DNA of 45,322 nucleotides from DAOOVD01 sp035369845 (lineage in GTDB: Bacteria; Bacillota; Desulfotomaculia; Desulfotomaculales; Pelotomaculaceae): assembly GCA_035369845.1 (NCBI GenBank), contig DAOOVD010000017.1:1-45322 (forward strand). The letters are read 5' to 3'. Positions 15,601 through 23,573 of this stretch are shown here, one piece after another; position 1 is the stretch's first letter; each line of letters starts with the position of its first letter. Position numbers and translations under genes: made by a program. The notes under the pieces were generated by a model. That model saw only the letters and a list, made by a program, of their open reading frames with translations, was not told the origin of the DNA and did not search any database.

Positions 15601-16452
15601 TCACCACTTTCTTCTCAATGGAAGAAGCGGCCTCAGACCGTCGCCGGGGTCGGCCCGCCACTCCCGTTCCGCCAATTCACTTTGCGCCGGTGCTTTATCA
15701 GCGCTGCCGTCAGCAATGAGTCCCGTTTGCACTGCCTCAATCACCGGTTGAATCTGCTCAGGCAGCCAGCAATGGCCGGTTTGGTATTCTTCCCCCTCCC
15801 CTTCCAGGTCCAGGTGGAACTCTATCATTGACGCGCCCCAGCGATAAACGGCGCGAAATATAACAGCCGCATTGACAGTGTGATCGGACCACCCGGCGGG
15901 ACAGCCGAAATGCCGGCGGATGGTTTCAATTGCCGCTAAATTGCATTCCTCCAGTTGCGCCGGATAACCTGAAACGCAGTGCAGCAGCGTCAGGTCCTCG
16001 CAGCCCGCGTTACGCAAAGTGTCAACTGCCCCTTTTATTTCATCCAGCAGGGCCATACCCGTAGAAAGAACAACAGGTTTACCCGTTTGCGCGCAGAGTG
16101 CCAGCAAGTCTCCCCACAATAACTCGTATGAGGCTATCTTGTAAAAATCCACGTAGGGGTACAGCTCTTCCACCGCATTGAGATAAAAAGGGGTACAGGC
16201 GAAACCAATATTTACACTGCGGCATTTTTTGGCCAACTCGGGCAGAAATTCCACTGGCAGTTCCCAGGCCGCGCGGTCACGGTGCATTTTGCTTCTCGCA
16301 AGAATCTCAGGAGCAAATAACTCGTTTATTTTAAACAACTGAAATTTAACCGCATGGCACCCGATTTCGGCAGCCTTTTCAATAAAAGCCAGACAGCGGG
16401 CCAAATCCCGGTGGTGGTTGCTCGAAACCTCCGCCACGAACCGAACTGTCAT
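15601..16452 (-). CDS. N-acetylneuraminate/pseudaminate synthase family, lacking SAF domain (PseI/NeuB-like)
   Basis: 283 aa. Condenses PEP with a 6-carbon amino sugar to give a 9-carbon nonulosonic acid in this family. The NeuB TIM barrel is complete in outline: FVAEVSSNHHRD at the N-terminus, AVKFQLFK, FACTPFY, KIASYELLW, VVLSTGM, LLHCVSGYPA, GWSDHT. Family members are normally about 340-350 aa with a C-terminal antifreeze-like SAF domain; here the protein ends soon after the barrel (GDGLRPLLPLRRKW), so that domain is missing. SAF contributes to the partner's active site in NeuB dimers, so activity or partner may differ. SD GGAGG lies 10 nt upstream of ATG. Confidence 0.8.
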   Translation of the reverse strand: MTVRFVAEVSSNHHRDLARCLAFIEKAAEIGCHAVKFQLFKINELFAPEILARSKMHRDRAAWELPVEFLPELAKKCRSVNIGFACTPFYLNAVEELYPYVDFYKIASYELLWGDLLALCAQTGKPVVLSTGMALLDEIKGAVDTLRNAGCEDLTLLHCVSGYPAQLEECNLAAIETIRRHFGCPAGWSDHTVNAAVIFRAVYRWGASMIEFHLDLEGEGEEYQTGHCWLPEQIQPVIEAVQTGLIADGSADKAPAQSELAEREWRADPGDGLRPLLPLRRKW

Positions 16453-16506
16453 ACACGGTGTTCCTCCGTAAATCTCAATAAGTTAGGCCGGAATATCGCT
16501 TACATC

Positions 16507-16872
16507 TCATATTTTTTCGTCAAGAAAAGCTTTTTTCAGAGTTGTATGGGCGTTATATTCCTTTAATGTCACTAAACGTATCTTTTCTAACAGCGACAAC
16601 TCTTTCGATTCAAGCAAACCCCTGCATTCACTGTTAAGCTGTTCAGTTTTATTAATAATATCTTTAAGTTTTTCTTTTTCACTTTCTTCAACCTGCAGAG
16701 AAGTCAGGTCCAGGCCGGCAATAAAGTTTATTATCACCTGTTTTTGATGCAGAATCTCCAACAACGATTCCAGATCATCCTGCTTAATATATTCTACTTG
16801 CCTGGATGAAAGGTCGTAAAGGTTCGTAAAGCATTTATGCAGGATCTCTTCGACGCTGTTTTCTGCAGTCAT
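16507..16872 (-). CDS. FliT-like flagellar chaperone candidate
   Basis: 121 aa, almost wholly alpha-helical and charged, no signal peptide. It follows fliS by 3 nt, exactly where FliT (FliD chaperone) genes commonly sit, and its size and heptad-like pattern fit FliT/FlgN-type export chaperones (ESLLEILHQKQVIINFIAGL resembles the repeated helix register). Sequence similarity in this family is weak, so the call rests mainly on context and composition. Confidence 0.6.
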   Translation of the reverse strand: MTAENSVEEILHKCFTNLYDLSSRQVEYIKQDDLESLLEILHQKQVIINFIAGLDLTSLQVEESEKEKLKDIINKTEQLNSECRGLLESKELSLLEKIRLVTLKEYNAHTTLKKAFLDEKI

Positions 16873-16875
16873 TGT

Positions 16876-17253
16876 TTAACCGTTCTCCTTGTTTAAAACC
16901 GAACTCCACCCGGATCTCAGGCTTTCGATGACCGCGTAAACTTCCTCAAGCATGGACAGGTCTTTTTTGACGTTGGCCTGGATAAGGCGCAGTCTTGAAA
17001 AATCATAGAGCGAGTATAAACCCATGGCGATCTCTCCGGCTTCGAAATTCAATGAAAACATCAACTCGGAAATCAAGTCCTGCGCTTTAATCAGAGAACC
17101 GTTTGCGCCTCTCATATCCTTTTTTTCTATAGCCGCCCTGGCATGCCTGATGTTTCTCAATATGGCGTCATAAACCATCAATACCAGCGTGCCGTTGCCG
17201 GCCATCTGCACCTGGTTATGTTTGTATTGCTGATAAGGATTCATTACTGACAT
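16876..17253 (-). CDS. fliS: Flagellin export chaperone FliS
   Basis: 125 aa, normal length. FliS binds the C-terminal helix of flagellin in the cytoplasm and prevents early polymerisation. The N-terminus NPYQQYKHNQVQ and the segment LVLMVYDAILRNI are hallmark FliS features, and the rest is a helix bundle. Start at 17253 follows AGGGGG by 7 nt and overlaps the Maf gene end by 10 nt. Confidence 0.92.
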   Translation of the reverse strand: MSVMNPYQQYKHNQVQMAGNGTLVLMVYDAILRNIRHARAAIEKKDMRGANGSLIKAQDLISELMFSLNFEAGEIAMGLYSLYDFSRLRLIQANVKKDLSMLEEVYAVIESLRSGWSSVLNKENG

Positions 17254-19097
17254 TGGCCGTCCCCCTTTACCGCAAGTTCCGCTGCCAATTCGTCCAATAA
17301 GTCGTTCAACATCCTGCCGCCCTCCAAAATCTCGCGCAGATAGGCAATATAATTGGCAATTGCATCTTCAGCCGAATCGTTCTCTTTTAGCTGGCCGGCA
17401 TACGTCCTGGCCAGCACGGCGGTAACGCCTCCCGGCACCATACCTTCGACCACTCCGCGAATTTTGACATCCTCAAGATTGTTGTAGATCTTTCTAATGC
17501 GCTTCAGCAAGTGCTCCATTTGACGTTTATCCTTTTTGCCGGTGCTAATCTTATTCATTTTTTCCAGTATGTTTAATCCGTTTTTGGACAGCTTTTTCAG
17601 TTCGGCCAACTCTGTTTTAAACTCCCCGAACCGTTTTAAAAGAATGCCGGGTTTTACCCTGCTGCCGTTCCGGTACGCCTCGCCGATAATTTTCCTTACG
17701 TCTACAGGCTCCCGGCAGTACTTGCCTATAACTTCCCCCAGCGTCGCTACCTCAGTTCCCCTAATATACGCCCCGCCTTCGGTCGCGTTGATATATTTCC
17801 TGTCACCGTGTTCGGCAATCCACCTCTCGAACCAGACCAGGAAAGCATACCACGTTCTCGACGTTTTCACGGTATCTCCGTAGTTGGCCTTGACTTCGGT
17901 GATATTAATCCCCATATCTTTAAAGTTAATTATGTCATTCTCATACGAGGTTCCGGCGGCATGAGACTTCCCCTCCCCGGTATAGGAAAGGTCCTGGCCA
18001 ATCATGACCAGCGGATCGGCCCCCAAAAAGTAAGCGAAAGACAGACTGTCGTTCGCCACCGAACCGCCGGAAAAAGTCTGCCCGACACCCGCCAGTTCCC
18101 CGGCCAGAAGCGAAGTAACCGGCGTGTTGTACATCGCCAGAAACACCTCGCCGGGGAAGTTGCCGACAATATCCGGATAAGTCTGCAGGTTGGCGACCAG
18201 GGCGGCATTACCTACATCCACCCCTTTAAAGTGTAATTTGTAGTTGTCTTCCTTGGGGTCGATCGATAAAACGAAATCCGGTTCAATGCCGGCTTTGAGC
18301 ACTGCCTTGAGAGCCGTGCCGACAGAGATGATTATTGCTTTCCCTTTGGCATCGGCCAGTTGCCGTACATTTTTGTCCAGTGACGGGCCGGCTGATACGA
18401 TAATTGCAGGTTTTCCCCTGAACTTGCCGAAAAGAGACGCGCATCCGGGATATTCGACGGTTTTAACGGCATTTTTCAGGGTGTTGACTGCTGGACCGGC
18501 GCCAAGGGCAAAAATGGTATTAACCGAGACCATTTTTCGTGAAACTGTTTCTTTAATAATGTTAGTCACCTTGCTGAAAAAATCTCCATACGCCCGGTTC
18601 ATCACCGGCGGTACGACAAGTTCGGGCCTGCCTGCCTTTAAAGGGTCATAAACCCTTTCAAAAAAATGGGTAAAAAGGCCGGGATCGTCGCCGAAAAACC
18701 AGTGTACCCGCTTATCGGAAAAAACCCTTTTAAACGGCCTGTGCCGCAGGGCGGTTTCAAAACAGGACCGGTTGGGCTCGATTACGGCAATACTGGCGTG
18801 GGGGTTTGCAACCTTTATCAACTCGTCAACATGATAGCCCAGCCCAAACCCAAACACAACATACAAACCTGTCCCGTGGTTGGCAACAGATATGATTTTG
18901 GATGCCTCGGCAGCGGGGTTGTACCTGCTGTGCAGCAAAATCCATCTATCATTTTCCACGCGCACTCTGACGGTGGGACTGCCGTCTTTTGCCCCTTCCA
19001 CTTCGCAGGGGTAGTTTGAATTGTGCACCACGGCGCTTTCCAGCACTTTTATCCCCCGGCTGAAAAAGCCCAGGTTTTCGGTATAATAACCCGTCAT
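17244..19097 (-). CDS. Motility-associated factor glycosyltransferase (Maf, DUF115/MptE-like)
   Basis: 617 aa. Maf proteins transfer nonulosonic acids (Pse, Leg) from CMP-sugars onto Ser/Thr of flagellin in the cytoplasm. The central DUF115 domain is clear: KPAIIVSAGPSLDKNVRQL, ISVGTALKAVLKAGIEPDFVLSIDP, FSGGSVANDSLSFAYFLGADPLVMIGQDLSYTG. The N-terminal half has the GFGLGYHVDEL region seen in Maf, and the C-terminus is helical. ATG at 19097 is used because AGGTG overlaps the previous stop 6 nt upstream. Its location between fliS and the hag/fliD block and just above the Pse genes supports flagellin as acceptor. Confidence 0.88.
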   Translation of the reverse strand: MTGYYTENLGFFSRGIKVLESAVVHNSNYPCEVEGAKDGSPTVRVRVENDRWILLHSRYNPAAEASKIISVANHGTGLYVVFGFGLGYHVDELIKVANPHASIAVIEPNRSCFETALRHRPFKRVFSDKRVHWFFGDDPGLFTHFFERVYDPLKAGRPELVVPPVMNRAYGDFFSKVTNIIKETVSRKMVSVNTIFALGAGPAVNTLKNAVKTVEYPGCASLFGKFRGKPAIIVSAGPSLDKNVRQLADAKGKAIIISVGTALKAVLKAGIEPDFVLSIDPKEDNYKLHFKGVDVGNAALVANLQTYPDIVGNFPGEVFLAMYNTPVTSLLAGELAGVGQTFSGGSVANDSLSFAYFLGADPLVMIGQDLSYTGEGKSHAAGTSYENDIINFKDMGINITEVKANYGDTVKTSRTWYAFLVWFERWIAEHGDRKYINATEGGAYIRGTEVATLGEVIGKYCREPVDVRKIIGEAYRNGSRVKPGILLKRFGEFKTELAELKKLSKNGLNILEKMNKISTGKKDKRQMEHLLKRIRKIYNNLEDVKIRGVVEGMVPGGVTAVLARTYAGQLKENDSAEDAIANYIAYLREILEGGRMLNDLLDELAAELAVKGDGQCQ

Positions 19098-19106
19098 CTT
19101 CTGCAC

Positions 19107-19784
19107 CTAAAAAACCATTTTCTTTTCGACACTTTTTTTCAACTGTTCCAGTATGGCATTCGCGCCTTCCAACACCGGTATCAGCTCATATTCAATGAGG
19201 TCGGCGGTCGTAGTCATATCCCGGTTCCGGTACGCTTCGTGCAACATTTCTATCGCGTTTTTTAATTCATTTATCACTTCAGCGGCGGTTTTCCCACCGT
19301 CGATTTCATACTTCAGGTAATCAATCCCCAGAATATTCTGGGCAGAGGCAATAAGTTTAAAGTAAAACTCCATGCCTTCCAGGGCTTGATCCAGCAACCT
19401 GTGGGCATTTTCGCCCCTGCCGGTCTGCAGGGTGAAGGCGATGCGGGAAAGCCCGTCTGTTAGACGGGGAATGTATTCACCCATATCCGACAACGACTCG
19501 CTGAGGTCGTTGTAGTATTTTATCTGATTCTCCACGGCGTTCAGCCTGCCCATGTCCTTCCCCCTCCTGCTGTGGATGTAATATCCCCCTCCGCTGCCCC
19601 GCCGCACTCCTACTAGCCTGCGGGCCACCAGCGCGCCAAGTTGCTTTCTTATGTAACAGGGCGTGATGTTCAGTCTTTGCCCGATTTCCCTGGAATTCAT
19701 CGGCCGGGCGTAACTGGCCTGGCCAGTCCGTAAAATTTGCAGTATTTCTTCCTGCAAAGGCAATAAAGCTTTTCTCATAAACAT
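19107..19784 (-). CDS. Winged-helix protein fused to a helical domain of unknown function
   Basis: 225 aa. Residues 1-75 form a winged helix-turn-helix: EILQILRTGQASYARPMNSR, then EIGQRLNITPCYIRKQLGAL as recognition unit and RRGSGGGYYI as a glycine-rich wing similar to Rrf2-type regulators. Residues 85-225 are a separate helical domain with ALEGMEFYFKLI and DLIEYELIPVLEG; I associate this pattern with small uncharacterised proteins encoded next to Maf and flagellar genes. A regulator sensing flagellar or glycosylation status is plausible but unproven. It has its own upstream region after the fliD terminator. Start chosen at 19784 because the longer reading would include a likely promoter; 19778 is possible. 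Confidence 0.65.
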   Translation of the reverse strand: MFMRKALLPLQEEILQILRTGQASYARPMNSREIGQRLNITPCYIRKQLGALVARRLVGVRRGSGGGYYIHSRRGKDMGRLNAVENQIKYYNDLSESLSDMGEYIPRLTDGLSRIAFTLQTGRGENAHRLLDQALEGMEFYFKLIASAQNILGIDYLKYEIDGGKTAAEVINELKNAIEMLHEAYRNRDMTTTADLIEYELIPVLEGANAILEQLKKSVEKKMVF

Positions 19785-19794
19785 TCCCGTTCCG

Positions 19795-19822
19795 CTTAAC
19801 ATTATTATACATTTATAAACAT
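19795..19822 (-). promoter_or_regulatory. Weak sigma-A-like promoter for the HTH-Maf-fliS unit
   Basis: After the fliD terminator the minus strand reads TTGGCT-N16-TAATAA, with an overlapping TATAAT. Spacing is not clean for any one pair, but the A+T-rich stretch just before the HTH gene start fits an independent promoter. Confidence 0.3.
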
Positions 19823-19840
19823 TAGCCAACACTTTTTCTC

Positions 19841-19867
19841 AAAATAAAGCCGGCAACCCGGCTTTAT
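19841..19867 (-). terminator. Intrinsic terminator of the fliD unit
   Basis: ATAAAGCCGG-GTTG-CCGGCTTTAT followed by TTT on the minus strand; the fliD stop codon lies inside the stem. It separates hag-side transcription from the HTH-Maf-Pse genes. Confidence 0.8.
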
Positions 19868-21930
19868 TCACTTGAAACGGACCAGTAACCCGAAAGCCCG
19901 GCAAGCTGGCTGCTCAGCCATGCACTCTGGTTGTTCAACAAGCTTATCGCCTTTTCCAGCGCGGCAAACTGTTTGTAGTAAGTCTCTTCCCGCAGTTCCA
20001 GGCGTCTTTGCATGGATTCGATTTGATCGTCCAAGTCGGAAATCTGTCTTGTCAGTGAGCCGCCGCTTCCCACAGCGGCGTCGAAAATGCCGCCGACCGA
20101 CACGTAACCGCTCAATCTCGACGAGAGTTGCACCATGATTCCGGCCGCGCTGCCGGTGGACAGGTTATAATTGTAACTGGCTTCAATCTCCAGTCCGTTT
20201 GCGGGCGCAGCGCCGAAGGTGATTTCACCGGTCAGGAAGTCAAGGCTGTATTCCCGGTCCAGGGGATCGCTGCTGGGGGTGCCGGATACCCTCTTGTAGG
20301 TTATGCCGCCGACGGTAATGACCGGCTCGACGGAACGGCTCACCGGCTTGTTGGCCAGTGTGAACGACGTGGTTGTCCCGTCTCCGGTACCCACTTCCTC
20401 GCCGGCCACCGACGCCGTCCCGTTGCCGAGCAGGGCCGCCACCGCCTGCGCGTCACTTTCCAGTGCGGCCCGCAGCTTGTCTTCGTCCAGCACCAGCTTT
20501 CCTTCCGAAACAGCGCTGAACGAACTGCCTATCTCGCCGGTGCTGATACCGATCTGGGACAGTTGCTGCATGCCCGGCGACAAACCGGAAACGGCGCCGA
20601 ACAGGATTCGCGGAAGCATGGTGGACAGATCACGCAGTGTCGAATTGTTGTATAAAATCCCGACCTGTCTTTCCGCGTCTGTCGACGGGTTTTCCAAAGG
20701 TTTTTCGGCCAGTTCTTCCCTTATGGTGGATATGGTCTCGTTGTACTGGTTGATGAAAGCTTTTACCGACTCCACCATTTTGTCGACATCGCTCTGCACG
20801 GTAACAGTCGCCTGCCCGGCGCCGATCAGGGTAATGGTGGCGCCGTTGACGGTTACCTTGTTGTTCACCGGCTGCACGGCGGTTCCGTTGACGGTTACGA
20901 CGGCGTCAGCCCCCGCCTCGTGTGTGTCGGTAATGTTTATAACCGACAGGAAGTTGGAAGTATCGGTGGTTGCAGTCCCGAAGGTGATGTTTCCGTCCAC
21001 GCCGGCAGTCTTGGAATTGATGCTGATCTTTTTGCTGGCCTGGTCGTAGAAAGCCGTTACTCCCGCCGTCTTGGAGGAATTGATCCGGCCGATGATGTCC
21101 ATCAGCGTATCCTTACTCTTGTCCATGGAGAAAAATGTGCCGTTGATGGAAAAATACCCGTCAGTCAACGTTGCGCCCAGGGTGGTGTCCTGCAAAGGCC
21201 TGTACTCGTCGGCGTCCACCCCCGGGGTAACTGTGGCGGAGGACAGCTTCGCCGCCGCCAGAAAACCGCTGGTATCGCCGCTCAACACGATCGTCGGCGT
21301 ATCGCCGCCGGTTTTTTGGGTCAGAGTAATCTTGTCGGTGGCGACATCATACGACGCCGTGACCCCCGCCAGGGAGGCGGTGATTTTATTCAGGACCGTG
21401 TTCACGGTATCCGTTTCGAGCACATTTATCCTCACACTGTTGACGTAAAAATAACCGGCGGTGACCGCCGACTCCAGGTTTGTCTCCCCGGAGTTGAAGG
21501 CCGCGTTGGGGTTCGCGCTCACCCCGGCGCCTGTGTTGAGTTCCTCCGTGCTGACCATGACCGCCTTCACCGCGTCGTTGAAGGACAGCGCGGCGCTGGT
21601 GTACCTGTCCGCGGTGGCCAGCGAGGTGACGTTCACCAGATACGACGCTTTGGCGGAATTGTTTACCGCGGTGGCCGTGGCCACTTCCTCGTCGCTGGAA
21701 ACAGCCTTCATCACCGTGAAGGTGGCTGACCGCGTCAGGTCCGCCGCCCTGCTCTTCAGGGCGTACAGGCTGGTTTTAATGTCCTTCAAAGCGCTGATGC
21801 GCCACTGCAGCAACTGCTGCTTGTTCTGCATGCTGACCAGGGGCTGCCTCTCAATAGTCATCAGTTTGTTAATGATGCTGGTCGTATCCAGTCCCGACGC
21901 CAGGCCGTCGAACCGTATCGACGAAACCAT
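19864..21930 (-). CDS. fliD: Flagellar hook-associated protein 2, filament cap (FliD)
   Basis: 688 aa. FliD caps the growing filament and folds exported flagellin. The conserved N-terminal start (SSIRFDGLASGLDTTSIINKLM) and the C-terminal coiled end are present. It is larger than the roughly 450-500 aa of many homologues: the centre carries repeated beta-rich segments (NSVRINVLETDTVNTVLNKI and FSINGTFFSMDKSKDTLMDI) and a late insertion around GDGTTTSFTLANKPV to ASYNYN that resembles a surface-exposed Ig-like domain. ATG at 21930 is chosen (AGGTGG 8 nt upstream) over GTG 21942. It is followed by a terminator. Confidence 0.92.
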   Translation of the reverse strand: MVSSIRFDGLASGLDTTSIINKLMTIERQPLVSMQNKQQLLQWRISALKDIKTSLYALKSRAADLTRSATFTVMKAVSSDEEVATATAVNNSAKASYLVNVTSLATADRYTSAALSFNDAVKAVMVSTEELNTGAGVSANPNAAFNSGETNLESAVTAGYFYVNSVRINVLETDTVNTVLNKITASLAGVTASYDVATDKITLTQKTGGDTPTIVLSGDTSGFLAAAKLSSATVTPGVDADEYRPLQDTTLGATLTDGYFSINGTFFSMDKSKDTLMDIIGRINSSKTAGVTAFYDQASKKISINSKTAGVDGNITFGTATTDTSNFLSVINITDTHEAGADAVVTVNGTAVQPVNNKVTVNGATITLIGAGQATVTVQSDVDKMVESVKAFINQYNETISTIREELAEKPLENPSTDAERQVGILYNNSTLRDLSTMLPRILFGAVSGLSPGMQQLSQIGISTGEIGSSFSAVSEGKLVLDEDKLRAALESDAQAVAALLGNGTASVAGEEVGTGDGTTTSFTLANKPVSRSVEPVITVGGITYKRVSGTPSSDPLDREYSLDFLTGEITFGAAPANGLEIEASYNYNLSTGSAAGIMVQLSSRLSGYVSVGGIFDAAVGSGGSLTRQISDLDDQIESMQRRLELREETYYKQFAALEKAISLLNNQSAWLSSQLAGLSGYWSVSSE

Positions 21931-21942
21931 GTTTATCACCAC

Positions 21943-22302
21943 CTAGGCTTTTTTGTCAATGATGACGCCTACCAAATTTTGCAGGTCGGCAACCATGTCG
22001 AGAATCTTTTCCGGAGGTATTTCATTCACTACCTCGTTGGTGCGGCTGTCGATGACCTGGACTATTACGCGGTGCGTCTTTTCGTGGATGTTGAACTTAA
22101 AATGCTTGTTGAAGATGCTTACCGCCTGCTGCATTTTATCCACAGCCTGCTCCAGTTCCTTGCGGCTCGCATTTTGTTCTTTGCGAAGCAAGGCATCCTC
22201 CACGGCCGCCGGAACACTTTTCTTTCCCGCCGGCAGCTTCGCCTCAACCTTTGCTGTCTCCTGAACCGGGGTGTAGTCCTGATTCAAACCATTGATTCTC
22301 AT
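21943..22302 (-). CDS. flaG: FlaG-family flagellar protein
   Basis: 119 aa. The C-terminal 75 residues carry the FlaG core: LNKHFKFNIHEKTHRVI-like strand, VQVIDSRTNEVVNEIPPEKILDM. FlaG genes sit before fliD in many Gram-positives and affect filament length; molecular role is poorly defined. ATG 22302 follows GGTGGGG by 8 nt; GTG 22311 is the alternative. The stop is 12 nt before the fliD start, and a second copy lies near flgK. Confidence 0.85.
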   Translation of the reverse strand: MRINGLNQDYTPVQETAKVEAKLPAGKKSVPAAVEDALLRKEQNASRKELEQAVDKMQQAVSIFNKHFKFNIHEKTHRVIVQVIDSRTNEVVNEIPPEKILDMVADLQNLVGVIIDKKA

Positions 22303-22330
22303 ATCATTCACCCCACCATCAATGGTACTA

Positions 22331-22361
22331 AATACCGGCCGGCGGAAACCGGCCGGTATTT
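22331..22361 (-). terminator. Hairpin after flagellin gene
   Basis: An inverted repeat ACCGGCCGG/CCGGCCGGT with short T-rich flank lies between hag and flaG. It would act as a partial terminator or stabilise the abundant hag mRNA; the U-run is weak. Confidence 0.6.
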
Positions 22362-22378
22362 ACTTCTTTCAGGCCGTA

Positions 22379-23191
22379 CTAGCCAAGCAGTTTCAGGATG
22401 GTCTGCGGCTTCATGTTGGCCTGGGCCAGCATGGCCGTGCCCGCCTGCATCAGGATCTGCGTCTTGGTGAAGTTGGCCATCTCCTTGGCCATGTCCACGT
22501 CGCGGATACGTGACTCGGCGGCGGTGAGGTTCTCAGCGGAGACGTTCAGGTTGGCGATGGTGTGTTCCAGCCTGTTCTGCACGGCGCCCAGCTTGGCGCG
22601 CTCGGAAGAAACCGCGCTCAGGGCCCCGTCAAGAGCAGTCAGGGCGCTTGTCGCGCCGCCCTGGGAAGATAAGGATATTCCTGCAACACCCAAAGCGCTT
22701 GCGCCCATGTCGCCGATTGACAGGGTCATGGTTTGAGCGGCGTTAGCGCCGATTTGGAAAAGCATGCTCGTAGCGCTGCCGTTGACCAGCAGCTTGGTGT
22801 TGAACTGGGTGGTGCTGGCAATGCGGTCCAGTTCGTTGATCAACTGACTGATTTCTTGTTGGATCTGGGCGCGGTCCTCGTCGGTGTTGGTGTCGTTCGC
22901 CGCCTGGACGGCCAACTCCCGCATCCTCTGCAGGATGGCGTGGGTCTCGTTCAGAGCGCCTTCAGCGGTCTGGATGAGCGAAATGGCGTCCTGGGCGTTG
23001 CGCACGGCCTGGTTCAAGCCGTTGATCTGGCCGCGCATCTTCTCCGAAATGGCCAGTCCGGCGGCGTCGTCCGCGGCCCGGTTGATACGGAGGCCCGAGG
23101 ACAGTTTCTCCAGCGACTTGTTCATCGACGTGTCGGTGACGCCGAGGTTTCTCCAGGCGTTTAGCGCGGAGACGTTGTGGTTGATAATCAT
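22379..23191 (-). CDS. hag: Flagellin
   Basis: 270 aa, a minimal flagellin. The conserved D0/D1 N-terminus (MIINHNVSALNAWRN, KSLEKLSSGLRINRAADDAAGLAISEKMR) and C-terminus (RIRDVDMAKEMANFTKTQIL to MKPQTILKLLG) flank a very short central part, so surface domains D2/D3 are absent. Ser/Thr residues in the middle (for example the SSQGGATSAL region) are candidate sites for Maf glycosylation. It has a consensus SD (AAGGAGG), a sigma-D promoter, a leader with a possible CsrA hairpin, and csrA and fliW directly upstream. Confidence 0.95.
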   Translation of the reverse strand: MIINHNVSALNAWRNLGVTDTSMNKSLEKLSSGLRINRAADDAAGLAISEKMRGQINGLNQAVRNAQDAISLIQTAEGALNETHAILQRMRELAVQAANDTNTDEDRAQIQQEISQLINELDRIASTTQFNTKLLVNGSATSMLFQIGANAAQTMTLSIGDMGASALGVAGISLSSQGGATSALTALDGALSAVSSERAKLGAVQNRLEHTIANLNVSAENLTAAESRIRDVDMAKEMANFTKTQILMQAGTAMLAQANMKPQTILKLLG

Positions 23192-23200
23192 CTTTTTTCT

Positions 23201-23241
23201 TCCTCCTTGAAAAGTGATTCACACTGCTTCCGTGCGGTGTG
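23201..23241 (-). promoter_or_regulatory. Possible CsrA target in hag leader
   Basis: The minus-strand leader has CACAC-CGCACGGAAGCA-GTGTG, a hairpin presenting GGA in its loop (23220-23241), followed by the GGA-containing SD. In Bacillus, CsrA represses hag by binding two such sites, and FliW relieves this. Assignment here is by analogy. Confidence 0.4.
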
Positions 23242-23283
23242 GTCGGCAAAATCCGGTCGGCCGCCCGGATCTGCTTATTTATG

Positions 23284-23310
23284 ATTTCGGACTTTCAGCA
23301 GATAAGTTTA
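23284..23310 (-). promoter_or_regulatory. Sigma-D (sigma-28) promoter of hag
   Basis: Minus strand TAAACTTA-N11-TCCGAAAT, against the consensus TAAAGTTT-N11-GCCGATAA, with exact spacing. It is just after csrA and about 95 nt before the hag start, giving hag its own strong flagellar-class promoter. Confidence 0.7.
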
Positions 23311-23324
23311 GCCTGACTTTAGTC

Positions 23325-23573
23325 CTATTTTTTCATTCTCCCGCTCTGGTCAGGCCCGCAGCCGCCGCTGATGGATTTTATCACGTCCTGTTTCGCCAGG
23401 GCCTGCAGGTTTTCTTTTTGAATGGCGAGGTAAATTTCCGACCGGTGGATGTCGACGTCACCCGGCGCTTCGATGCCGATCCGCACCTGGTCCTTTTGGA
23501 TGTCGATAACCATAATTTTGATATTATGGCCGATGTTAATAGTCTGGCCTTTCTTTCTGGACAACACCAGCAC
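23325..23573 (-). CDS. csrA: Carbon storage/translational regulator CsrA
   Basis: 82 aa RNA-binding dimer. The N-terminus (MLVLSRKKGQTINIGHNI) and GIEAPGDVDIHRSEIY are diagnostic. Length is a little above average owing to a C-terminal tail rich in Gly and Ser. In Gram-positives it represses hag translation and is antagonised by FliW. GTG start at 23573 follows GGGGAGG by 8 nt. It overlaps fliW by 38 nt, indicating tight coupling of repressor and antagonist. Confidence 0.95.
   Translation of the reverse strand: MLVLSRKKGQTINIGHNIKIMVIDIQKDQVRIGIEAPGDVDIHRSEIYLAIQKENLQALAKQDVIKSISGGCGPDQSGRMKK

Noticed and set aside
22903..23164. Plus-strand ORFs opposite flagellin
   Set aside because: They mirror the highly biased hag codons and lack independent start signals.
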